The notes: a model not told the origin generated them from the letters alone. A stretch of 64,000 bases of DNA from Niastella caeni (GCF_004834005.1 NZ_STFF01000002.1:434001-498000), one strand, 5' to 3'; shown: positions 16,890 to 27,040, numbered from the stretch's first letter. Numbers and translations: made by a program.

Positions 16890-18464
16890 ATGAAGTCAAT
16901 AAATAAACTATTCATCCCTTTGCTATTGCTTGTAGCAGTAGCCGGATGTAAAAAAAGTTTTCTAGACCGGCCTTCGCAATCTCAGATTGCTTCCAATAAC
17001 TTTTATCAATCCACTAAAGAAATAAGACTGGCTACGGCAAACCTTTACGGCGGAGCGCCCGTTTGGCAATGGCATAGTAATGGTTTTTTACAATTTGGCG
17101 ATGTTTTAAGTGGAAATGGAACTACGGGTCAATATCAGGGCACTGATAATAATGAACTTTTTGCAGTAAACCTTTCGGCTTCTAACGGCTATGTGCAGAG
17201 TGCATGGACAGGATTATACAATCTTATTGGCCAATGCAACAATACGATCCTCGGCATACAACAATATGCTCCCGCTACTATATCCCCTGCAGATATAAAT
17301 GCGGGAATAGCGGAAGCAAAGTTTATACGGGCATATGCTTATTTTAATTTGGCTTTACATTGGGGTGCGGTGCCTATCGTAGAGGATAATAGCAAGTTGA
17401 TAGAAAATCCCCTGCTTAACCGCATTATCGTTTCTGATGTATACAAGTTTGTGATTAACGACCTCAATTATGCAGCACAAAACCTACCTGTTACTGATGT
17501 TGCCGGAAGAGTAACTACATGGTCGGCACAGGGTATGTTGAGCAAAGTGTATTTAACCCTGGCGGGTTTAGGTGGTGGCGGCACACGCAACCAGGCTTAT
17601 TTAGACAGTGCTAAAAAATATGCAGGTAATGTGTGCAAAAGTAGCGGCAAGACATTATTTCCGAGTTATTATGACCTGTTCAAAGTACAAAATAACGATG
17701 TTCCGGAAGTCTTATTTGCTTTTCAATGGGCTGCTGGTGTTGGGTATGGCAATGGTAATATGCTCAATAACTATGCTCCAAGCAATACGATTATGCCAAA
17801 AAAAGGTGGGGCATGGGCCTCTATGAAACCTACATACGATTTGTATGTGTTGTATTCCAATAAAGATACCGTAAGACGAAAAGCCACCTTTATGATTAAC
17901 GGCGATTACTATCCGGAATTGAATGCAGCAGAGGGTGGTTACAAGGCTACTGGTTCGAGTATGAAAAAACATATTATCGGTAACGATATAGATAACAGTT
18001 CGCCTCTTATGGATTTATGGTCATCACCTGAACATGACGCTGTGCTAAGGTTAGCTGATGTGTATCTGATATATGCCGAAGCTATTATGGGAAACAATAC
18101 TGCCACAACAGATCCGGAAGCCTTGTTGTATTATAACAAAGTGCGAGCCAGGGCAGGTGTTGACCCTCTTTCAACCATAACGCTTGATACGCTTATCAGC
18201 GAAAGAAGAATTGAGTTGGCCTTTGAAGGACAATATTGGGGAGATCTGGTAAGACTTTCCTATTGGCAACCAGCTAAAGCGTTGGCTATTGTTAATGCCC
18301 AAAACCGGGCTTTCTTCAATGTTACTGCCGGAGTTGCTACACCTGATGACAGTCCTGTTGTAAAGGTGCTTCCCGCAACAGCCAGCTCATTTACGTTGCA
18401 GATACCCGCATCCGAATTAACAGCAAATCCCAAATTGGCAGAACCACCTGTACCTTATTATTAA
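16890..18464 (+). CDS. SusD/RagB-family outer-membrane lipoprotein
   Basis: A 524-residue cell-surface lipoprotein that caps the SusC pore and binds the glycan. The lipobox VAVAGC is at about residues 15-20, followed by the usual KKSFLDRPSQSQ. The N-terminal helices show the TPR-like SusD signature (NLYGGAPVWQW, AEAKFIRAYAYFNLALHWGAVPIVED). The C-terminal part has the RagB motif around RLADVYLIYAEAIM and ISERRIELAFEGQYWGDLVRL. Length and order are normal. It is co-transcribed between susC and the glycan-binding protein. Confidence 0.95.
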   Translation: MKSINKLFIPLLLLVAVAGCKKSFLDRPSQSQIASNNFYQSTKEIRLATANLYGGAPVWQWHSNGFLQFGDVLSGNGTTGQYQGTDNNELFAVNLSASNGYVQSAWTGLYNLIGQCNNTILGIQQYAPATISPADINAGIAEAKFIRAYAYFNLALHWGAVPIVEDNSKLIENPLLNRIIVSDVYKFVINDLNYAAQNLPVTDVAGRVTTWSAQGMLSKVYLTLAGLGGGGTRNQAYLDSAKKYAGNVCKSSGKTLFPSYYDLFKVQNNDVPEVLFAFQWAAGVGYGNGNMLNNYAPSNTIMPKKGGAWASMKPTYDLYVLYSNKDTVRRKATFMINGDYYPELNAAEGGYKATGSSMKKHIIGNDIDNSSPLMDLWSSPEHDAVLRLADVYLIYAEAIMGNNTATTDPEALLYYNKVRARAGVDPLSTITLDTLISERRIELAFEGQYWGDLVRLSYWQPAKALAIVNAQNRAFFNVTAGVATPDDSPVVKVLPATASSFTLQIPASELTANPKLAEPPVPYY

Positions 18465-18488
18465 GCATTAACATTATAATATACTATT

Positions 18489-20021
18489 ATGAATAGAATA
18501 TATAAAATATATTATGGACTGCTGTTTTTCTGTGTGTCAATGGCATTGATACTATTAATGCCTGCATGCAAAAAGTCAGTAGAAGGAAGTCCTGTAATTA
18601 CCGAGGTTCGTAATTATATTGCATCTCCGGGCGATTCTGTTTTAAGCGGCGTTGTGCCCGACGGACAATGGGTGGTTATTACCGGTCAGAATTTACAGAA
18701 TGCACTTCAAATAACGTTTAACGGTGTGCCGGCGTCCTATAATAATGCATTATTTTCTTCGAACAGTGTTGTAGTGCAAATTCCTTCTATTGTGTTCTCA
18801 ACAATAGATACGAATAAGCTGAATACCATCGAGTACACAACACCCGGAGGCACCACAACGTTCTCTTTCAAATTAACACCGGCTGTACCAACAATTACAG
18901 CAATTTCCGATGTGTTTGCCAACCCGGGCGACTCAGTTTTTATTTATGGAGAAAACCTCGTTTTAGTTCAAAGTTTTTCTTACGGAGGAACTAACATTGC
19001 TTCCTTTAGATCAGATTACTATGGAACCTCCCTTGGTTTTGTTATGCCAAACCCGGCTCCTACAAGCGGAGACGTAGTAGCAACTACCAGGAGCGGTACA
19101 GTTGTTTTTAAAATAGTAGCAACGCCAACTATTACAGGCGTTTCCAATGAAAATCCTGCTGTTGGTGATTCTGTTTATGTTTATGGTACTTACCTTAAAA
19201 GTATTCAAACATTTATATACGCCGGTGCGAGCGTTACTTCTTTTGCCTCATCAGCTGATGGAAAATTTGTAGGTTTTAAATCACCTGCATTAACAACACA
19301 AAGCGGACCGGTATCTATTACAACGGCGTTTGGAACAGCTACTACTCCTTACAATGTCAATACCCAAACATATCTGCAAGATGGTGTTATAATGAATTTT
19401 GAAGGTGGCTGGAGCTTTAATGGTATGGAAGGCTGGTGGGGATCAGCTGGTGGTGCTGTTAATAATTCAGCAAATGATCCTTTCGGCTGGCTTACAAAAA
19501 CAACTGCATTTGATGGAGTATATGGCACGAACAATACCTTGTTTCCCTTTTTAAATATGGGTGTTATGGCAGCTGGTGATGGGAATAATTGGGGAGGAAC
19601 TGGTACTAATCTAAAACCAAATCAATGGATGCCGGCGTCAAATCTTTCGGATCCTGTTGATAATTGGGCAATTAAATTTGAAATGAGCGTTCCTAATCCC
19701 TGGAATGGTATTTCCCTTTGTTTTGAAACATACTTCGACGGTAGCTATAAATATCGTTTTGAGCCATGGCAAACGGCTGTTTCGTCTACAACGCCTTTCA
19801 CCACCAAAGGTTGGGTAACAGTAACCATTCCTTTATCTGCATTCCGTGCAAAAAGTACAACCCTGGGTGAAGGAATGGGTACCCCGGTTACAAGTATAGC
19901 TGCTTTATTGGGCACCGGTAACACAGGGTTACGTATTTACTGTAAGAATTTTGGTACAAAAACTTCAGCAACGGGTTTTTATGGTGCATTTGATAATTGC
20001 AGAATTGTAAAAATTAAATAG
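18489..20021 (+). CDS. Surface glycan-binding lipoprotein with IPT/TIG repeats (SGBP-B type)
   Basis: A 510-residue lipoprotein (lipobox LMPAC near residue 27). It carries three tandem Ig-like IPT/TIG domains (about 35-115, 130-215, 220-300), each with the GDSV--YG pattern (for example NPGDSVFIYGENLV and AVGDSVYVYGTYLK). A C-terminal beta-sandwich follows, rich in Trp (NFEGGWSFNGMEGWWGSAGG). This matches the layout of SGBP-B of the Bacteroides ovatus xyloglucan locus, where the terminal domain binds the polysaccharide. It has no catalytic motif. Its place directly after susD supports a role in capturing the polymer at the surface. The ligand is inferred. Confidence 0.85.
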   Translation: MNRIYKIYYGLLFFCVSMALILLMPACKKSVEGSPVITEVRNYIASPGDSVLSGVVPDGQWVVITGQNLQNALQITFNGVPASYNNALFSSNSVVVQIPSIVFSTIDTNKLNTIEYTTPGGTTTFSFKLTPAVPTITAISDVFANPGDSVFIYGENLVLVQSFSYGGTNIASFRSDYYGTSLGFVMPNPAPTSGDVVATTRSGTVVFKIVATPTITGVSNENPAVGDSVYVYGTYLKSIQTFIYAGASVTSFASSADGKFVGFKSPALTTQSGPVSITTAFGTATTPYNVNTQTYLQDGVIMNFEGGWSFNGMEGWWGSAGGAVNNSANDPFGWLTKTTAFDGVYGTNNTLFPFLNMGVMAAGDGNNWGGTGTNLKPNQWMPASNLSDPVDNWAIKFEMSVPNPWNGISLCFETYFDGSYKYRFEPWQTAVSSTTPFTTKGWVTVTIPLSAFRAKSTTLGEGMGTPVTSIAALLGTGNTGLRIYCKNFGTKTSATGFYGAFDNCRIVKIK

Positions 20022-20088
20022 CAGGCAGTTGAAAACAGTGGGTTTGCCCGCTGCTATTTAAGATTTTTAAAAACATGAAAATATATAA

Positions 20089-21618
20089 ATGAAAAAGAAA
20101 ATTATATATGTGATGGCAGGAGGTTTAATTACCCTTCTTTCTACCATTTCCTGTAAAAAAACAAAAGTTTCGCCGGAACAACTTTCTATTTCAAATATTA
20201 CGGACACCCTACCTGAAGGTGGAGGAACCAAATCGCTGTCATTTACCAGTAATAGTGACTGGCGTATTGATACAACTGGTTTTGGCTGGGTACAAATCAG
20301 CCCCATAGCCGGCAGCAGTGGCGAAGCAACCATTACTTTTACAGCACCGGCTAATACCACCGGCATCAGCCGTACAGTACTTCTAAAATTGAATGCTGCC
20401 AACGGCCAGGTCAGGCGAATTACAGTACTTCAGGCGCCTGTAATTTATCAATCGTATAATACATCGCCTGAAGCACCCGATGCAACCGGCATGGGCAGTA
20501 CGGCTATGCAAATAAATGCAAAGATTAAAATGGGGATGAATATCTGGAATACCATGGAAGCCCCTGGTGGAGAAACCGGGTGGGGCAATCCCGTTATTAC
20601 TCAATCGCTGATTGATACACTTAAGAAAGCAGGCTTTAATGCCATAAGAATTCCTTGTGGTTATTTGAACCAGGGACATATGAACAGAACAACAGGTAAA
20701 ATTGATGACGCCTGGTTAAACAGGATCAAAGAAGTGATTCAATTTTGTGTGAATAATGGTATGTATGTGTTTATAAATCGCCACCATGATTTTGCCGGTT
20801 ACAGAGATAATTCTGGTAATGGTATTGATGACCCCAGGTTGTCTGGTGCCAAATTAGATACTGCAAAAGCTATCCATAAAGCTATATGGGAGCAGGTAGC
20901 TACCAAGCTGCGTGATTTTGATGAGCATGTAATGTTTGCAAGTTACAACGAGCCAAATGCCACAGATCTGCCATCAGCTACTGTTTTACACGATTTACAC
21001 CAGGTATTCATTGATGCAGTTCGTTCTACCGGCGGGAAAAATGCGTATCGTACTTTAATTCTCCAGGCGCCAAGCACATCGCTTGATTTGATGAACTATT
21101 ATGCTCCGGACGGAATACCGGGTTTACCTAAAGACCGCGTTCCTAATAAATTGATACTTGAATTTCACTGGTACTCTCCACCTAATTTTTGTCTGTTACG
21201 CAGTGATGTAAGCTGGGGAAAACAGTGGCGTTATTGGGGTGCGAACTTAAAATCAACTACCGATCCCGAACATAACTCAAATCCGGATTATGAAGAAGCC
21301 TTTATGGAACGCAACATGCAATGGGCAAAGAAGAATTATGTAGATAAAAACATTCCGGTATTAATTGGCGAGTATGGTGCAGAAAACCATGCTGTTCCTT
21401 ATTATGATAATGGGGTTTATCATCCTCAACTTTTAGGGCAACCTGCAGATTCAATTTTATCATTAACCTCCACCGCACATTTCTTTGGGCATATGGTAAG
21501 AACTGCCCGTGCCAATGGCCTCTCGGCGTTTTTGTGGGCTGGTGTAATTAACAGGCAAACCGAAACAATAGCAAATAAACAGCAGTTAGATTCTTTACGA
21601 AGCGGAGCAGGATATTAA
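20089..21618 (+). CDS. BACON-GH5 endo-beta-1,4-glucanase/xyloglucanase lipoprotein
   Basis: A 509-residue lipoprotein (lipobox STISC) with a BACON domain (about 25-115) followed by a GH5 barrel. This is the same architecture as the characterised surface endo-xyloglucanase BoGH5A. The acid/base Glu is in SYNEPNA (E288) and the nucleophile Glu in LIGEYGAEN (E428), so the catalytic pair is intact. The substrate loop reads MGMNIWNTMEAPGGETGWG where subfamily 4 enzymes normally have GWNIGNTLEA, and the downstream paralogue keeps the standard form. This suggests altered specificity. It probably cuts the backbone outside the cell before SusCD import. Anchoring on the outer membrane is inferred. Confidence 0.9.
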   Translation: MKKKIIYVMAGGLITLLSTISCKKTKVSPEQLSISNITDTLPEGGGTKSLSFTSNSDWRIDTTGFGWVQISPIAGSSGEATITFTAPANTTGISRTVLLKLNAANGQVRRITVLQAPVIYQSYNTSPEAPDATGMGSTAMQINAKIKMGMNIWNTMEAPGGETGWGNPVITQSLIDTLKKAGFNAIRIPCGYLNQGHMNRTTGKIDDAWLNRIKEVIQFCVNNGMYVFINRHHDFAGYRDNSGNGIDDPRLSGAKLDTAKAIHKAIWEQVATKLRDFDEHVMFASYNEPNATDLPSATVLHDLHQVFIDAVRSTGGKNAYRTLILQAPSTSLDLMNYYAPDGIPGLPKDRVPNKLILEFHWYSPPNFCLLRSDVSWGKQWRYWGANLKSTTDPEHNSNPDYEEAFMERNMQWAKKNYVDKNIPVLIGEYGAENHAVPYYDNGVYHPQLLGQPADSILSLTSTAHFFGHMVRTARANGLSAFLWAGVINRQTETIANKQQLDSLRSGAGY

Positions 21619-21690
21619 AGAGTTTCTTATAAGCAAACAATAACCTGGAGGTGGTCAACGAAAATTGCATCATCTCAGAGGTCTATTTTC

Positions 21691-21714
21691 GGGCCTGCTG
21701 TTCACAGCAGGCCC
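21691..21714 (+). terminator. Strong hairpin between the two GH5 genes
   Basis: A perfect 10-bp GC-rich stem (gggcctgctg / cagcaggccc) with a four-base ttca loop is followed by cctattt, not a clean T run. It lies in the 140-bp gap between the tandem GH5 genes. It may attenuate, or mark RNA processing, rather than fully terminate the operon. Confidence 0.55.
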
Positions 21715-21758
21715 CTATTTACCACGAAACAAATTTGTTCTCTATTGATACAAAAAAT

Positions 21759-22940
21759 TTGAAATTAAAAAAGGCATATACAATGATTGGATTTTTAGCA
21801 GCAGCACTGTTCTTTACGGGCTGTAAAGAGAAGGAGGTTTCTCAGCCGGCCACTATTTACCCCTCTTATAATATTTCACCAAAAGCGCCTGATTCAACAG
21901 GAATGAGCACTGCTGTGCAACTGGCGGCAAAATTCAGGTTGGGTTGGAATATCGGCAACACCTTTGAAGCGCCGGGTGGTGAAACGGGTTGGGGTAGCCC
22001 TGTCATTACTGAAGATTATATAAAGTTTGTAAAACAGCAGGGATTTAATGCTATTCGCTTACCCTGTGCGTGGAATCTGACTCACCTGGCAGATGCAAAA
22101 ACCGCGAAAATAGATCCCAATTGGCTCAACAGGGTTAAGGAGGTTGTGGGATATTGTGTAAGGAATGATATATATGTTTTACTCAATATTCACTGGGACG
22201 GTGGCTGGCTCGAGCAGAATTGTACGCCGCTTAAAAAAGATTCTGTCAACGCAAAACAGAGAGCTTTATGGGAACAAATAGCTACCGCAATGCGTGACTT
22301 TGATGAGCATTTGATGTTTGCCAGTGCAAACGAGCCAAACACGAGCAATGCTGAACAAATGAATGTGTTGCTTTCGTACCATCAAACTTTCATAAATGCC
22401 GTTCGCTCCACGGGGGGCAAAAATTCCTACAGAAGTTTGGTTATTCAGGGGTCAAGCGAATGGATAAGCTTGAGCGCTTTTCCAACTGACCCGGCTTCAA
22501 AAAGGCTGATGTATGAAGAACATAACTATACGCCGTTTCAATTTACTCTCATGGACGGCGATCAATCATGGGGTAAAATGTTTTATTACTGGGGCGCCGC
22601 GCGTCATTCTGCCATTGAGCCTGACCGTAACCCTAACTGGGGAGAAGAAGCTGAACAGCTTAAATGGTTTAAGCGTATGAAGGAAGAGTTTGTAGATAAA
22701 GGCATTCCGGTTTTAATGGGTGAGTACGGCGCATACAGACGCGGTGGTTCTTCAAACATTCCTAAAGATCTCGCTACACACAACGATGCGGTGGATTATT
22801 GGTTAACGTATGTAACCAAAGAGGCATTAGCTCATGGCGTTAAACCATTTTTCTGGGATACCGGCGGTGCTCTGGATAGAAAGAATAATACAGTAAAGGA
22901 TCAACGTACGATCGATGCGCTTACTGCAGGTGGAAAATAA
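21759..22940 (+). CDS. GH5 endo-beta-1,4-glucanase lipoprotein (second of a tandem pair)
   Basis: A GH5 enzyme of about 393 residues, paralogous to the gene before it from the linker onward (SYNISPKAPDSTGM matches SYNTSPEAPDATGM) but without a BACON domain. It keeps the standard loop LGWNIGNTFEAPGG. The catalytic residues are Glu in ANEPNTSN (E192) and Glu in MGEYGAYR (E322). I place the start at the TTG at 21759, because it gives a basic n-region (KLKKAYT) before the FFTGC lipobox. An ATG at 21783 is the alternative. The GTG at 21651 would read through the hairpin and is unlikely. It would act on the xyloglucan or glucan backbone, probably at the surface. Confidence 0.88.
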   Translation: MKLKKAYTMIGFLAAALFFTGCKEKEVSQPATIYPSYNISPKAPDSTGMSTAVQLAAKFRLGWNIGNTFEAPGGETGWGSPVITEDYIKFVKQQGFNAIRLPCAWNLTHLADAKTAKIDPNWLNRVKEVVGYCVRNDIYVLLNIHWDGGWLEQNCTPLKKDSVNAKQRALWEQIATAMRDFDEHLMFASANEPNTSNAEQMNVLLSYHQTFINAVRSTGGKNSYRSLVIQGSSEWISLSAFPTDPASKRLMYEEHNYTPFQFTLMDGDQSWGKMFYYWGAARHSAIEPDRNPNWGEEAEQLKWFKRMKEEFVDKGIPVLMGEYGAYRRGGSSNIPKDLATHNDAVDYWLTYVTKEALAHGVKPFFWDTGGALDRKNNTVKDQRTIDALTAGGK

Positions 22941-22958
22941 AATAAAAAATAATTACGG

Positions 22959-24572
22959 ATGAGAAAAGGATTTTTGTTATTAGTGATCTCATTGCCCTTA
23001 ATGTCAGGGAAATTGATTGCTCAGGCTTCAGGAAAGAGACAGGCTTTAAAACAGAGTAAGCCTTCCGTTCAGGAACGGGTCATAAATGTCGATTATAACA
23101 AGCCAGCCGGGCCTCTGAATACTTTTTTCAAAGAATGCGTGGGCGCCGGAAGAGCGAATGAAGGATTAAGAGCCGATTGGCAGCAACAATTGGCTTATGT
23201 AAGAAAAGAATGCGGCTTCAAATACATTCGCATGCATGGGTTGCTAACAGATGATATGGCTGTTTACACAGAAGACAGCAGGGGAAATCCTGTGTACAAT
23301 TACATGTATGTTGATGTGTTGTTTGATTTTTTGCAAAGCATCGGCATGAAACCTTTTGTTGAGCTGGGGTTCATGCCCGGGAGGCTTGCCAGTGGTAAAG
23401 AGACCATTTTTTGGTGGCGGGGCAATGTTACCCCGCCAAGAGATTATGACAAGTGGGCGGCACTCATCAAAAATCTCACTGAGCATTTTACACAACGCTA
23501 TGGAGCCGAAGAAGTAAAGACCTGGTATTTTGAAGTCTGGAACGAACCTAATCTTTCTCCTGGTTTTTGGACAGGAACACAACAGGACTATTTCAAATTA
23601 TATAAATACACGGCACAGGCAGTAAAAAGTGTGAACCCGGAATACCGGGTTGGCGGTCCCGGCACTGCGGGAGCAGCCTGGGAGCCTGAAATGATTGAGT
23701 TTTGCCAGAAGAATAATGTTCCCATAGATTTTATCAGCACACATGCTTACGGTGTTAAGCAGGGTTTCCTCGATGAATATGGACAGGGGGGCACCGTGCT
23801 CGATAAAAACCCCATGAGCCTTAGCGGCGATGTGCTTCAGTCAAGAAAAGAGATTGCAAGCTCTCCAATGCCAGATTTAGAATTGCATTACACAGAGTGG
23901 AGTGCATCTTATACGCCTTCTGACCCCATACATGACAGTTATCATGAAGCCGCATATGTTTTACAAAAATTGAAGCAGGTTGGTAATGCGGCCAACTCCA
24001 TGTCGTATTGGGTGTTTACCGATATTTTTGAAGAACCGGGCCCTCGTTTCGAACCTTTTCATGGAGGTTTTGGCATGTTGAGCACGCAGGGCATTAATAA
24101 GCCCGTTTTTTATGCGTACCAATTCCTGAACCGGCTGGGAAATATTGAGCTGGTAAACAAAGATACGGCGTCATGGATAAGCAAAGATTCATCCGGCAAT
24201 ATCCAGGCAATGGTGTGGGATTTTACCAATACCCATCCGGGTGATTCTGTTCACAACCAGAAATATTACATCCAGGATCTGCCGTCAAAGTCAAAGGGAA
24301 AACTAAAGGTCAATATTTCAAATGTGCCTGATGGTATGTATGCATTGGAAGTGTACAAAGTAGGTTATCGCAATAATGATGCGTATACAACCTATTTATC
24401 GATGGGGAAACCTCAGCAGCTTACAAAACAACAGGTTGAGCAGATCAAAAGGCAGAATGATGGTTCGCCGGTTTACAAAGAGATTATTTCTGTGAAAAAC
24501 CAAACATCTTTTTCAAAGGAACTCGAACTCCGCGAAAACGATGTTTACTTTCTTAATTTAATCAAACTTTAA
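22959..24572 (+). CDS. GH39 glycosidase (beta-xylosidase-like)
   Basis: A 537-residue exported enzyme (signal peptide ending near SGKLIAQ). The GH39 barrel shows RMHGLLTDDMAVY, the acid/base Glu in WYFEVWNEPNLSPGFW (E196) and the nucleophile Glu in HYTEWSASYTP (E313). A C-terminal beta-sandwich ends in ENDVYFLNLIKL. Family members are mostly beta-xylosidases, with some alpha-L-iduronidases and other activities. The spacing of the catalytic pair and the NEPNL motif fit the beta-xylosidase branch. In this locus it may remove beta-linked xylose or another side-chain sugar. The exact linkage is not evident. It starts 18 bp after the GH5 stop. Confidence 0.88.
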   Translation: MRKGFLLLVISLPLMSGKLIAQASGKRQALKQSKPSVQERVINVDYNKPAGPLNTFFKECVGAGRANEGLRADWQQQLAYVRKECGFKYIRMHGLLTDDMAVYTEDSRGNPVYNYMYVDVLFDFLQSIGMKPFVELGFMPGRLASGKETIFWWRGNVTPPRDYDKWAALIKNLTEHFTQRYGAEEVKTWYFEVWNEPNLSPGFWTGTQQDYFKLYKYTAQAVKSVNPEYRVGGPGTAGAAWEPEMIEFCQKNNVPIDFISTHAYGVKQGFLDEYGQGGTVLDKNPMSLSGDVLQSRKEIASSPMPDLELHYTEWSASYTPSDPIHDSYHEAAYVLQKLKQVGNAANSMSYWVFTDIFEEPGPRFEPFHGGFGMLSTQGINKPVFYAYQFLNRLGNIELVNKDTASWISKDSSGNIQAMVWDFTNTHPGDSVHNQKYYIQDLPSKSKGKLKVNISNVPDGMYALEVYKVGYRNNDAYTTYLSMGKPQQLTKQQVEQIKRQNDGSPVYKEIISVKNQTSFSKELELRENDVYFLNLIKL

Positions 24573-24582
24573 ATTTCTGCTT

Positions 24583-26925
24583 ATGCCAAATGAAAACCGG
24601 AAAAAACGCGTATTGGCGTTTATGAAAAGAAAACGGTGGAGAAAAAAGATCATTTTACTGTTGCAGTGCCATATGGCACTGTTTGCAGCGTTTTCGCAGA
24701 ACGTAACTGTTTCAATTAATGCAACGCAGAACAAACGCCTGATTTCACCATACATATATGGCCGAAATCAAACTTTTGAAAAGCCTGCGCAATTTTATAA
24801 AGATGCAGGTTTGCGCTTCTCGCGTATGAACGGCGGTAATAATGCAACGGGTTATAACTGGCGAAAAAAAATCACGGTTCACCCCGACTGGTACAATAAT
24901 GTGTATGGCACTGACTGGGATGCGTATGCACAAAACATTGCTGCCAATTACCCTGACATGCAGGGCATGTTTGCTTTTCAATTATTGGGCAGAGTAGCAT
25001 CCAATACCAATAATAACTTCAACGATTGGGCATATAATCAATCGCAGTATTGGTCTGGTGTTGCTCAGAATTTAGCCGGTGGAGGAACACCCGATGCAAA
25101 TGGCGGAAGTAAGGCCCTGGTTGACGGAAACATTAATTTGTTCACCCAGCCCTGGCCGGCCGACTCTTCGGTGGCAATTCTTAATCATTGGTTTGGTGCC
25201 AATGGTTTAAGGCTGAACAGAAACCAGTTTTTATACTGGAGTATGGACAACGAGGTAGATATATGGAATGGCACGCATGATTATGCTATGCCAACGTTAA
25301 TTTCTGCGGCTGCATTTATTGATCGTTATATAGAATTGGCAAGGAAAGCGAAAGCTTTATATCCGGGTATCAGGCTTTGCGGACCTGTTAACACCTCTGA
25401 ATGGTTTTGGTACAAATGGTCAAATGAAAGTATATACATCAATGGCAGGTATTATCCCTGGCTTGAGTATTTCATAAAACGCCTTGGCGATGAGTATAAA
25501 GCAACCGGTACCAAACTGGTAGATGTAGTTGACATTCACAACTATCCATGGTATAATGGCGATGATGCTGCGGCACTGCAGGGGCACCGGATCTATTATG
25601 ATACAACATATAGTTATCCCGGTTCGAACGGCGTTAAATCAATTACCGGCGGATGGGATGCCTCATTGTCGAAACAATATATTTTCAAGCGCATTGAGGG
25701 CTGGTTAAACGAGCATTTCGGCGCCAACCATGGCATAACATGTGGTGTAAGCGAATGGGGTACCATGTCGGGCAGCAACCCAAACCTTGAATCTGTTATC
25801 TATGCTTCACATCTTGGCACTTTTGCAAACAATGGCGTTGAATTGTTTTCACCATGGAACTGGTCTGTTGGCATGTGGGAAACACTGCACCTCTTTAGCA
25901 GGAATTCAAAAAAATACAGTGTTTCCAGTACTTCTTCCCTTGAGAATACGGTTTCGGCTTATTCTTCGGTAAACGAAAATGCCGACTCGTTGACAGTTAT
26001 GCTTGTAAACCGCGATATGGTTGCTTCCCGCACGGTTACAATCAATTTAAGCAATTTTACTGTTGCCAACGGAAATTACAAAACCTTACAATTGTCGTCT
26101 TTGCCTTCAACAGAGACCTTTGTATCGCATACGCAAAATGCGCTGAAAGAAAATACGGTGGCGGTAAATTCAAATTCAATGACCATAACGGTACCGGCGC
26201 TTTCTACAACGGCCATTCTGCTGGTTAAAGCCGCGGCGCCTGTTACCTATGTTACATTTACTAACCGGGCTACGGGCATGGGAATGGATGGTCTTTGGGC
26301 CTATAATGACGAAGCCAATGCCGGGCAATGGAGTTATAACGGCGGTCTGGCACAGCAATGGATCATTGAACCGGCAGCGGACTATGTGAAAATAAAGAAC
26401 CGTGCTACAGGCTTATACCTCGATGGTATGGGCAGAACAAATGATGGGGCTGTGGTAAGCCAAAAGACCGGCAGCAATAGTTTAACCCAGCAATGGCAAT
26501 TGATAAACAACGGAAATTATGTTATGATCAAAAACCGGGTTACAGGATTGTATGTAGATGGTATGGGCCGAACAAACAATCCGTCGGATTTAGGTCAATG
26601 GAGATTAAGCAATCATTTTAACCAGCAATGGACGAGGGGCGTAGTGGGTAATGCACGGCAGGCAACAGTGCCGGCTACCGGTACCGACCAACTGCTGTTA
26701 TATCCAAACCCATTCACTACAAGTTTAAATCTTCAGGGTTTCAGACCCGGCGAGGTATCGCGCATTCAAATTTTCGATGTCGCAGGTAAACAGGTTGAAA
26801 CAATACTGGCTCCGGCAGGGTCAAACCGGTTGTCAATAGGGGCGTCCCTGAAACCCGGCATTTATGTAGTTCAGATAGATGGTAAAAACACTACAGGAAC
26901 ATTTAAGGTAGTGAAGTTAAAATAA
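24583..26925 (+). CDS. GH44 endoglucanase/xyloglucanase, secreted by T9SS
   Basis: A 780-residue protein. The GH44 catalytic domain begins at KRLISPYIYGRNQ (about 45). Acid/base Glu is in WSMDNEVDIWNGTH (E224) and nucleophile Glu in CGVSEWGTMSG (E391). After a beta-sandwich come ricin-type repeats (about 560-690) with recurring IKNRATGLYLDGMGRTN units and QQW turns. The last 80 residues are a type IX secretion sorting domain (LLYPNPFTTSLNLQGF to GTFKVVKLK). The protein would therefore be released or attached to the surface via T9SS, unlike the lipid-anchored GH5 enzymes. GH44 enzymes commonly cut xyloglucan and cellulose. An ATG at 24622 is an alternative start, giving a shorter basic n-region. 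Confidence 0.92.
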   Translation: MPNENRKKRVLAFMKRKRWRKKIILLLQCHMALFAAFSQNVTVSINATQNKRLISPYIYGRNQTFEKPAQFYKDAGLRFSRMNGGNNATGYNWRKKITVHPDWYNNVYGTDWDAYAQNIAANYPDMQGMFAFQLLGRVASNTNNNFNDWAYNQSQYWSGVAQNLAGGGTPDANGGSKALVDGNINLFTQPWPADSSVAILNHWFGANGLRLNRNQFLYWSMDNEVDIWNGTHDYAMPTLISAAAFIDRYIELARKAKALYPGIRLCGPVNTSEWFWYKWSNESIYINGRYYPWLEYFIKRLGDEYKATGTKLVDVVDIHNYPWYNGDDAAALQGHRIYYDTTYSYPGSNGVKSITGGWDASLSKQYIFKRIEGWLNEHFGANHGITCGVSEWGTMSGSNPNLESVIYASHLGTFANNGVELFSPWNWSVGMWETLHLFSRNSKKYSVSSTSSLENTVSAYSSVNENADSLTVMLVNRDMVASRTVTINLSNFTVANGNYKTLQLSSLPSTETFVSHTQNALKENTVAVNSNSMTITVPALSTTAILLVKAAAPVTYVTFTNRATGMGMDGLWAYNDEANAGQWSYNGGLAQQWIIEPAADYVKIKNRATGLYLDGMGRTNDGAVVSQKTGSNSLTQQWQLINNGNYVMIKNRVTGLYVDGMGRTNNPSDLGQWRLSNHFNQQWTRGVVGNARQATVPATGTDQLLLYPNPFTTSLNLQGFRPGEVSRIQIFDVAGKQVETILAPAGSNRLSIGASLKPGIYVVQIDGKNTTGTFKVVKLK

Positions 26926-27003
26926 ATGTTATGGCCTACAGGCAACATCAGCCAATGAGCCTTCATCATGTTATAGAATTTAAATTGTAAATGTAAATTA
27001 ATT

Positions 27004-27040
27004 GGACCTCTGTTGTAAAGTTAACAGGGGTCCTTTTAAA
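27004..27040 (+). terminator. Terminator ending the GH31-to-GH44 transcript
   Basis: ggacc-t-ctgtt pairs with aacag-g-ggtcc across an eight-base loop, and tttt plus a second T-rich run follow. It lies 79 bp after the GH44 stop. The rest of the gap to 27178 holds no gene and an AT-rich probable promoter (a TATATTTA box near 27161). Confidence 0.8.

Noticed and set aside
21651..21758. Upstream GTG start for the second GH5 gene
   Set aside because: It would place a perfect hairpin in the coding region and bury the lipoprotein signal 45 residues inside the protein.
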